From G965267335 sp965267335 (lineage in GTDB: Bacteria > Bacteroidota > Bacteroidia > Cytophagales > JAAEPT01), in assembly GCA_965267335.1 (NCBI GenBank), contig OZ253953.1, positions 930,001 to 994,000 on the forward strand: a DNA stretch of 64,000 nucleotides, in the 5' to 3' direction. A model generated the notes under the pieces. That model was given only the letters and a program-made list of their open reading frames with translations. It searched no databases and was not told the DNA's origin. Both the position numbers and the translations under genes were made by a program. This document shows positions 55,001 to 62,600 of this stretch, one piece after another (the stretch's first letter is position 1; every line of letters begins with the position of its first letter).

Positions 55001-56593
55001 AGCTCTTTTCCTTATTTAGAGGATTTCGAATCAGGAAATGGAAATTGGTATCCGGAGAATGAGGTAGGAGACACTTTAAATTCCTGGGAACTGGCTACTC
55101 CGTCTGGCTTCATTATCAGCAACGCAGCTTCAGGATCGGATGCCTTTGTACTTAATGCAACAGGGAATTATAGTGATGGGGAAATGAGTTATGTGGAAGG
55201 GCCTTGTTTTGACTTTTCTAGTATTGAAAGACCAATGATTCATCTCAATTACCAAAGTGCCTTTTCTGATGCAGATGATGGAATAGTGTTGCAATATCAG
55301 TACACGGATGTAAGTTCCGGTGTTCAGATTCCATGGACTAATGTGGGAGATTATATTAACAGCAGTGGCACAGGGATTAACTGGTACAATTCAGCTACCA
55401 TTGATGCAAACCCGGGAGGTAAATCCAGGGGGTGGACTGGTTATTCCTACAATGAAGGCGCACCAGGTTGGGTTGAAGGAAGGCATCACCTTGATTTCCT
55501 TGTAGGTGATCCAAATATTCAAAATATAAGATTCAGGGTGGCATTTGCTTCTGATAATGGCTCAAATGGGGAAGGATTTGCATTTGATGATATTTGGGTT
55601 GGTGACAGAACCAGAGTAGTACTAGCTGAACATTTTACCAATAATTCGGCCCTATGTCCACAGTGTTTAACTGCTGACGATGAAGTAGATCAGCTCGTAT
55701 CAGATTATTCAAGTCCAAGGGACGTGATTGATATTCAATATCATATTAACAATCCTGGTACGGATCCGTTGTACCTGGCTAATACTGCTGACCCTAATTC
55801 TACAAGTGTTTATTATTCAATTAATAGTGTCCCATGGTTAGTTATGGACGGAAATCAGTTCACTGGAAATTCATCTACCTGGGCGGCTGATAGCAGTTAT
55901 ATGCGTTTGAGGTCGCTTGAAGATCCATTGTTTAATATTGACCTTGGATTCCAGATTAACAGTAATTCAGTAGATATTCAAGCAAGAATTGAAGCCTTAG
56001 ATACAGTAGATGCCGAGGATGTGGTCCTCAGAGTGGCTCTTGTAGAAAGGAATGTATATACTCCTACTGGTGGCAATGGAGATACTGAGTATCATAATAT
56101 CTTAAGAAAGATGCTACCATCAGCAGCAGGGACAAATTTGGATCAGTTCTATGGGACTTGGGTTCCAGGTGACACCATAGTTGATTCGCTCAGTCACACT
56201 TTCTTTAACTTTGATGACCCGAACGAATTGGGTGTAGTAGCATACGTACAAGACAATAGTACCAAAGAAGTATATCAGGCCGCATTTAGGGAGTTTACCG
56301 GAACCATTACAGGTTTACCAAGTTATATTGATGAGGAAATCGGGCTGGACTTTTTATTGTATCCTAATCCAACTGGAGGTTTAACGCACTTGGTTTTCAA
56401 AGAATCAATCGAACATGAAGGGACTATCCAGATTTACAACAGTGTTGGTATTGTGATGCAGGAACTGGAAATGAATAAGGGAATTGATTCACTCAGTTTT
56501 GATGTTTCAGACCTTCCTGCTGGGGTTTATTTTATTAGAATTCTCAGTGACAACAAAGTGGCTGGCATTAAGCGGTTTGTGGTTCAGAGGTAA
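49061..56593 (+). CDS. Giant T9SS surface protein with SprB-like, Ig/PKD, anchor-J and thioredoxin-like domains
   Basis: A 2510-residue secreted protein. The signal peptide ends near residue 19. Two N-terminal repeats of 307 residues (20-326, 327-633) each contain a SprB-like segment (ATVSMSGGTIIGYQWNDISS). Ig-like domains follow, then three tandem repeats of 252-255 residues (from 1054, 1309 and 1561, about 247 in the last). Two PKD domains (WNFGDVTSG; WEWDFGDGDTS) precede a choice-of-anchor-J-like domain (about 1984-2190) and a thioredoxin-like domain with CPQC (Cys 2199, 2202). The C-terminal 80 residues are a T9SS type A sorting domain (LYPNPTGGLTHLVFKES; LPAGVYFIRIL). Role probably adhesion or gliding. 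Its paralogue follows at 56689. Confidence 0.88.
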   Translation: MKRITLILLSFLAFPALSQVAVKPFNSGSGLCPGNSAGYTALLDSIIIYETAANGDMAFGVTSRYFELSAPDGFSFNPGVGNWGTSGLSPFAAQSITVTASTIRFDYTLTAGSAITQDSIYIYGIEVLADTGVTTGDILMTAENANINGNEVGDAINHGTLTTSETASISASTDVLCFGEATGSATVSMSGGTIIGYQWNDISSQTTATATNLQAGTYVVLVDFNGTCVASDTITISQPAGPAVSATITASGNVSVNGGSDGYATVTGTGGTVATDYVYSWTSTPVGYTSNVAAATGMTARDYTVTITDDNGCTDDETIKITEPTIVGVTPFASGTSLCPGNTSGYTTLTDSIIIYETSVNGDIADGGIARYFELSAPTGFSFNPGVGNWGTSVASAFSGQSLTVTASTIRFDYTLGSASALIQDSIYIYNIQVLADTGVTTGNILMTASTANIYGDEVADAINHGTLTTTETASASVVSNVLCFGESTGSATVSMSGGTVSGYLWDDLAAQTSATATGLPAGTYVALVNFDGTCVASDTVTITEPAGPAISAAISASGNVSVNGGSDGYATVAASGGTVASNYTYSWSSTPAGYSSTSATATGMSARDYTVTVTDDNGCTDQDVITITEPLPPVDAGSISGSQDVCQGATPTSLTQSVAPSGGNGSYTYLWEESTDLSNWSNAFGTNNSVNYSPPPIAQTKYYRRKVYSNGDSAYTNILVINYHETPSVGITPLATKYCVDDGTISITGFPTNSNGSFSSTGAGLVDNGNGTATLDPSTAGSGSHTVTYSYMDSYGCSSSDNSTTTINLLPSVTYSGFTDGASVNSNDPPIPLTGSPSGGTFSGTGVAGDVFYPEIADVGGPYPITYTYTDGSTGCTNTHVKNITVVGSSTQIINGLQSQYCINSASSNISGPGNGYFGSHPGVTDLGGGNGIFDPPSAGIGPHTIVFYWQINLGPFGTMTIPITGYTYVNPLPNVTITGVEATYCENDPDDVIYGSPSGGSWSGDVSSALVSPSTLGPGTHNNISYSYTDPSTGCANSDVESTTVYGVTTPSISGLPIAPIANQYCEDAGIDVLTGSPATAASYFTGNGITNTGTGTANFDPGNVAFGTHQVSYVYIDGNGCTETVTENVEVDELPNVFITGFSQSTYCEDDAAFTITGNHQPNGSFSGVGASDNLDGTAQFDPSSVTPESYISVTYTYTDNNYCTNSSTVSNVYIYALPDVDMIFSTDPDTVFCTNGDQIQLYGSPVGSLGFNSSFSGTGVTSDQFFPNIAGVGNHPITYNYTSPITGCSNSDTRTAIVYNPPVASISGLPAAPIVNQYCIDAALDTVQGFPTGNGYFTGTGITDFGDNTAQFNPGGAGTGTHQIKYIYEDANNCVDTASQSVRVDALPVVSISGFSQSEYCEDAATFTITGNPVVGTFTGTGVTDNSDGTAAFAPTTITPETYASATYTYTDANYCTNSTTTTVYINSLPEVDLIFGPDPDTVYCTNGTEVQLYGSPVGSLGTNASFSGNGVSGSKLFPNIAGVGTHPITYTYTNTVTGCTNSDTRSAIVYNPPVVSISGLPSSPIANQYCIDAALDTIQGSPVGNGYFTGNGITDFGNSTAQFAPNNAGVGTHLVKYIYEDANNCVDTAQRSVRVDALPTVVLSGFQSDEYCEDAAIDAINGNRSYGSFTGAGITDNGNGTATFDPGAVIPDSTYRMTYSYVDANYCTDTAEEHITVHSLPVVTLTVASEPDTSFCEDDPSVNLIGSPVGTLGITSFYTGPGTAGPVFSPSPTIIGVDTLVYQYIDGNGCVNRDTQEVVVYPNPVAEIDVLNHCNNDSISFADSSTVSPLPSTINQWYWNFGDVTSGANNTSTLQHPKHFYNSPGSYQITLTTTTNYGCVNTVQVLDTIGEPPVAEITWDNVCLGQITQFYDDLSAHNNDIVQWEWDFGDGDTSMLSDPQHLFSTLASYPVTLKLTSKSGCTDSTTKTINVRPVVSSFPYLEDFESGNGNWYPENEVGDTLNSWELATPSGFIISNAASGSDAFVLNATGNYSDGEMSYVEGPCFDFSSIERPMIHLNYQSAFSDADDGIVLQYQYTDVSSGVQIPWTNVGDYINSSGTGINWYNSATIDANPGGKSRGWTGYSYNEGAPGWVEGRHHLDFLVGDPNIQNIRFRVAFASDNGSNGEGFAFDDIWVGDRTRVVLAEHFTNNSALCPQCLTADDEVDQLVSDYSSPRDVIDIQYHINNPGTDPLYLANTADPNSTSVYYSINSVPWLVMDGNQFTGNSSTWAADSSYMRLRSLEDPLFNIDLGFQINSNSVDIQARIEALDTVDAEDVVLRVALVERNVYTPTGGNGDTEYHNILRKMLPSAAGTNLDQFYGTWVPGDTIVDSLSHTFFNFDDPNELGVVAYVQDNSTKEVYQAAFREFTGTITGLPSYIDEEIGLDFLLYPNPTGGLTHLVFKESIEHEGTIQIYNSVGIVMQELEMNKGIDSLSFDVSDLPAGVYFIRILSDNKVAGIKRFVVQR
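49118..50959 (+). repeat. Two tandem 921-bp repeats in the giant gene (N-terminal part)
   Basis: The first unit runs from 49118 to 50038, the second from 50039 to about 50959, period 921 bp (307 codons). Both encode LCPGN...GYT-LxDSIIIYE, then an SprB-like repeat and DDNGCTD. The DNA has diverged much more than the protein, so the duplication is old. Confidence 0.8.
52220..54484 (+). repeat. Three tandem repeats of about 750-765 bp in the giant gene
   Basis: Units start at 52220, 52985 and 53741 (periods 765 and 756 bp). Each encodes SISGLPxxPIxNQYC, then YFTGNGITD, ISGF...YCEDAA and a DPDTVxCTNG/LYGSPVGSLG block; the last unit is more diverged at its end. The second and third are the most alike, which suggests the most recent duplication. 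Confidence 0.8.
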
Positions 56594-56654
56594 AGAATTG
56601 GGTGGCAAATATTGATATGTAGGTTACAATGTCCTGAAAATCAGTATTAATTAC

Positions 56655-56662
56655 TATATTTG
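56655..56662 (+). promoter_or_regulatory. Possible -7 promoter element for the second giant gene
   Basis: TATATTTG matches TAnnTTTG exactly, 26 bp before the ATG at 56689, inside the 95-bp gap between the two giant genes. No convincing -33 TTG was found. Confidence 0.35.
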
Positions 56663-56688
56663 CTACTCATTTTTACCTTCTGCGATAT

Positions 56689-59600
56689 ATGAAGAGGCTA
56701 ATTCAGTGTATTTCAGCCCTTTTGCTGCTATTGGGCACCCAAGCGTATTGTTTGACAACCGTTACCCCAGCTAAGGATACCACTCTATGTATAGGGTCAG
56801 GTTATGCTACTCTGGACTCAATTTTGATTTTTGAAGGGGGAGATGGTGATTTTAACCCAATATCAGGTGGTAACTACTATCTGAAGGCGCCCAATAATTT
56901 TGAATTTAGTGATGCGACTCTTTCGGTGTATTTAACTTCCGACCTGTCTAATTTTTCATATGTGCTTTCTCCAACCAATGATACACTTACGCTTACGATG
57001 GATGTTACTACCGGAGGTGGTGTAGATTCAATTATTATTACAGGCCTGCAAATTAGAGCCATTACTGCGCCAGTTGCCTTGGATACTATAAGAGCCGTAA
57101 ATGGCCCCAATGTTATTAATATGAATGGGAATGGATATGATGGGGGCGGATTAGGTCTTCTGTCCCATGGAAGAGTCACCAGTGAAAACGCAACAACACC
57201 ATCAGTATCTCTCGGTACATCAACGATTACAATTTGTTCAGGAGACAATGCAAACTTTACTGCGACTCCAACAAATGGTGGAGGGACTCCTTCTTACGAA
57301 TTTTTCATATTAAGGACCGGTAGCGTGCAAGGCCCTGGTGCTTCAAATAGTTATAGCACAACAACTCTTCAGGAAGGTGACACAGTCATTGTAGAGATGA
57401 CTAGCTCTTCTATATGCGCAGTTCCCAACCTTGTCAGAGATACAGTTTTTGTTACAGTGAATGATGTTCCGGCTCAACCGGGTTCTATCACTGGTGGAAC
57501 TGAGCAATGTGAGAATACTTCTGGACATACCTACAGTGTGACCAACGATGTAAATGTTGTTACATATAATTGGAGTTATACCGGTTCTGGCGAAACTATT
57601 TCCGGAATCGGAAATTCAGTGACCTATGATTTTGCCGCAGCGGCTACTTCGGGTAATATTCAGGTTACGGGTACCAATACTTGTGGTACCGGACCTGCTC
57701 GTACATTAGGGGTTACGATCGAAACAATTCCATCACAGCCAGCATCAATTACAGGGGATAATACGGTCTGTCAAGGAGAAACAGGAATTGATTACAGCGT
57801 AACAAATGATGCCAATGTAGATACTTACAACTGGAATTATACTGGAGCGGGCGGCACAGTAAACGGAACAGGTAATGCAATTACGATAGATTATTCTGGC
57901 AGTGCTACTGGAGGCAATGTAGAGGTAACAGGTTCAAACACTTGTGGCACCAGTCCGGTAAGAACGCAAACGATTACAGTGCACACTCCTTCTTCGCCTA
58001 ACCCCATTTCTGGTAATACAACTCCTTCTTGTGGTTCGAATCAATCATATTCAGTGGTACTCAGAGGAGGAAGTTCATATAACTGGATTCTACCAAGTGA
58101 TGTTTCAGGTGTAACAGGGCAAACGCTGCAAGTAGTGAACTTCAATTTTGGCACAACAGTTACAGATAGTGTAATTACTATGGTTGAAACTGATGCGAAT
58201 GGATGTGAAATAGTAGAAACTTTGAATTTTTCTCAGGTTGGATGTGGTTTGGATGCCGATTTTACAGCCAGTACAACAACCCCATGTTTGGGGAATATCG
58301 TAACGTTTACTGATGCTACCGGAGCCAGTGGGGGAGCAACCTATAGCTGGGATTTTGGTGCAAATGCCGAACCCGCTAATGCAACCGGAATTGGTCCTCA
58401 TGATGTGTATTTTACAACAACCGGAGCACAAAATATTTCTTTGACCGTTACGGATGGAGCTACAGATGTCGAAACTAAGAACGGATATATTAATGTGGGT
58501 ACCGCACCATTTACAGATACTATTGATGGTCCTGCAAACCCATCGTGTAATGAACTTGGAGTGGCCTATTCTGTAACTAATACTGCTGGCTCAACTTACA
58601 ATTGGACGGTTTCTGCAGCTGGTGCGAATATTGTGTCAGGCCAGGGTACCAACTCGATCCTTGTAAATTTTGCTGATGCCAATGGCTTTATCAAAGTGGT
58701 AGAGACCGATGCCAATGGTTGTACAGCTGAAGGTTATTTTTCTGGTTACCTAAGTTTCGATGGAAACGACTATGCTGATATTGGAGGAGGTGTCGATTTA
58801 GATAACTATGATGGTACGATAGCCCTTTGGATAAGAACTTCTACAGATTTCACCGGGGATGCTATGGTATACTATGGGTCACATACAGGCACAAATGAAG
58901 ATGGAGATGGAAATGGAGGGGCTACTGAAATGCACCTTAACTTTAATAGTAGCGAGCAGTTAGAGTTTTTTATGGATGGTGAAGGAACAGGCTCCAACAA
59001 TGTAAACTTTCAAACCAGTTCTTCTTATGCCGATGGAAATTGGCACCATGTAGTGGCTGCATGGGATGTAGACCAGTCGTTGGCCTATATGTATGTTGAT
59101 GGAAACCAGGTTGATAGTAAAACGGATTATTATTCTGATACCAGAGATGCTTTTGATCAGGTGATGAGATTGGGGAGGCCTGGGGCAAACTCGAAATATT
59201 ATACAGGAGATATTGATGAGGTTAGTTCATGGGATAGAATGCTGACAGTTTCAGAAATTCGGGCTCTTTATAATTCAGCAAGCTCACCTGTAGGTAGCTC
59301 TATCGCAGCAGAGCTTTTGGCTAATCACCAGTTTGAAGAAGGTACAGGGTCAGTTGTTGCAGACTCATCCGGAAATGGGAACAATGGTGCTCTTGGAGCA
59401 GGAGGAGCAGAGCCATCAAGAGGATATGTGGGGGGTACCGAATCCCCAATTGATAAAATTCAGGCACTTGGAATCAACCTATTAGGTTGCGGGATTGCTG
59501 CAGATTTTACAATCAGCGGTGGTGGAATTAATGACACGACAATTTGCTCTGAACAGACCTTAACCTTCACTAATGCAAGTTCGGGGGTAACGGGGTCAAC

Positions 59601-62600
59601 TACATATGAGTGGGATTTTGATAATACCGGGACAGGAGTGTCCATTAGTCCTTCAAGCACCTCTACTGCTGAAGGTCCACACGTGCTAACATTTAGTTCT
59701 GCTACAACTGAGACATTGACAGCCAGATTGATTATTACAGAAGGTATCAATAAGGATACTGCATACTATCAATATATAGTCAATGCAAAACCTATCATTA
59801 CTCTTGATAATACGGTTGATGTGGCTTGCTACGGAGAGCTTACTGGCCAAGCAATGGTCAGCACGACTTCCGGTGATGGAGGGTATAGCTATAACTGGAC
59901 AAATGCTTCTTATACATCCATTGGAAAACCTGATAACGATACAGTTACGGCACTGGGAGCTGGTTCATATGGAGTAATTGTTACGGACGGTCAGAACTGC
60001 AGGGATACAACGACTTTTGCTCTCACCGAGCCGGGAAGTGCGCTGTCTGTTTCAATTGTTGGCTATGACCTCTCTGCTTTCGGGGCAAATGATGGAGCAG
60101 CAAAGGCGACTGTAGCTGGCGGTGTTGGTCCATATGATTATAATTGGGAGCCCGAAGCCAAAATCGGATATCCAAGCGGCACAATAGATGGAATTGGGAA
60201 CGATACTATCGGAGAACTTGAAGATGGCTTGTTTACATTGACAGTTACAGATGCTAATGGATGTACCGAGAATGATAATGTTACAATTACAGCACCTGCA
60301 GATCTTCTAGCAGGGTCCATAGATATCAATAGCACTGGTGAACAGTTTGACACCTTGTGTAGAGCTGAAAAATTAGGCTTAGTGACCAACCTTACAAGCC
60401 CATCAGGAGGAGCATCAGGAGGAGCTAGTTATTCGTATTATTGGCAATTCTCCACAAATAGCTTTACATGGGCGAATTTCCCAAATTCTGTAGATGCTAT
60501 CGCTTTCGATCCAGATACCGCATTCAATAGTTATACCTTAGTTTTTGTAAGAAGGTGTGTGACAGATAATCCTCAAACTAAATGTACAGACCCTGTAATA
60601 TTTGAGTATAAAGATACTTTAACCCCTGAAATAGAGCCTTTGTCCACCAATGATCAGTTCTGTATAGATGAGACATCAGTAAGCCTGGAAGCAACCGATA
60701 AAGATGCTTCAAGCGTATTTACTGCACTGCCCGGGATTACAGATTTGGGGAATGGTTTTGCAGACCTTAACCCGAGTTCGTTGGCTGCAGGCACATACCC
60801 AGTGGAATACTTTGTAACTAATGAATTCAATTGTACAAGTCAGGTCATTGATAGCTTCACGGTGAATGATTTGCCTACACCTGACTTCTCTGGTCTACAG
60901 TCGTCATATTCTCCGTCCAGTGATAAAGACACGCTCATACCAGCAGTTACTACAACCGGAGGTACGTTTTCCGGTAATGGGATTGAGCCGGGAACAAATA
61001 TTTTCAACCCGGCTTGGCCAAATATTGTAGAAGATCAAACAGATACGGTGTACTATACTTACACGGATCCAACTACCGGATGTACTAATGTTGCGAAGAA
61101 AACATTTATTGTGAGTGACAATCTCGCCACGGTAGTCAATGTATCTCCTGATCCTGCACTGCAGACGGATTATTGTATTGATCACGGTGTGTTGAGATTG
61201 ACAGTCAACAAGCCAACAGTAGTATACCCGACAACAGCGTGGTACATCGATAATGGAGCTTCATTTAGTTACTTAAGTGGGGACCTTGATACGGCATTTG
61301 TGGACCTCACCACCTTGACAGAGGATCGATATGAGATATACTTTGATTTTGGAGATGGAGCAACCAATCTGACCTCAGCAGTATTTGCTTTTGATGTTCA
61401 TGATCTTCCCAACATACAGATAATTAGTTTTTTCCCTGACCAGAGATGCGAAGACGCAGATTCTATTTATGTGTTTGATCATATAAATAAACCATCAAGT
61501 GGTCTGTGGAGCTTCACAGGCAGTGCAGGAATAGTAGATGCTTTTTCTGATGCTGACCCATCCAATGATACTATTTTTGTTCCTGGCAATGGAAATGTTG
61601 GAGGAGTTGATACACTGAGGTTTACTTTGAGTGAAACTCATGGTCCGGCAACTTGTGTATCTGAGCATGCCGAACCGATTCAGTTGGACCCACTACCAAC
61701 CCCAGTAATAACAGGGTTCCAGGCAGATGATCAATATTGTGCAAATGATGAATCGGATACGCTGGTCGCTACACCTTCTGGGGTGAATAGGTTTTGGACC
61801 GGTGCCGGACTTACATTCATAACACCTACGGTTAGAGTATTTGATCCTTCTCCGAGTCTTTCCAACACAATAGATACTATCTCTTACACTGTTGAGGATA
61901 TAAATGGCTGTATTAATACTTATATGCGAATTCTTACCATTGACTCCATTCCGACAGCCTCAATCGTTGGGGCAACCAATCAAATATGTCAGGAGGATAC
62001 ATTAGAACTTGAAGGATTGGTTGGTGGTGATGAAGCGGTTGATGGTTATCCATCTTTCTTTACCGGGCCAGGTATAATTCAGCCGGATACTACCGATGGT
62101 GAGGCACTCTTGTCAGCAAACCTAGCTACTCCTGGCGATGATTATCTCATCCAATACATTTATCAGAATTCTCACCTATGTAGTGACACGGCATCATTTG
62201 TAATTGATGTCAAACCACTACATTCAATTAGTTTTGTTACAGAAGATTCGGCAAATCTATATTGTTCTAACCAAGCTAAAGTAAACTTTAACACCGATGC
62301 AGGTGGTGAGCCAGGAAGTTCACTTTTTTCATACAACGGTGGTGCCAGAACATCTACGAGCGAATTTAACCCTCAAACGGCTGGAATTGGTCAGACCATC
62401 GTAGAGTTCTTTCACTTGAGTTCCAATACCCAGTGTGAAGCGTATTATGTTGATACATTTACTGTATTTGCAGCACCAAGCGCAGATTTTGATGTGAATG
62501 GCGTTTGTATAGCAGATACCACTCAGTTTAATGATTTGACTACTATTTCAACCGGAAGTGTAGTGATGTGGAGCTGGGATTTTGGTGACCTTAGTACTGC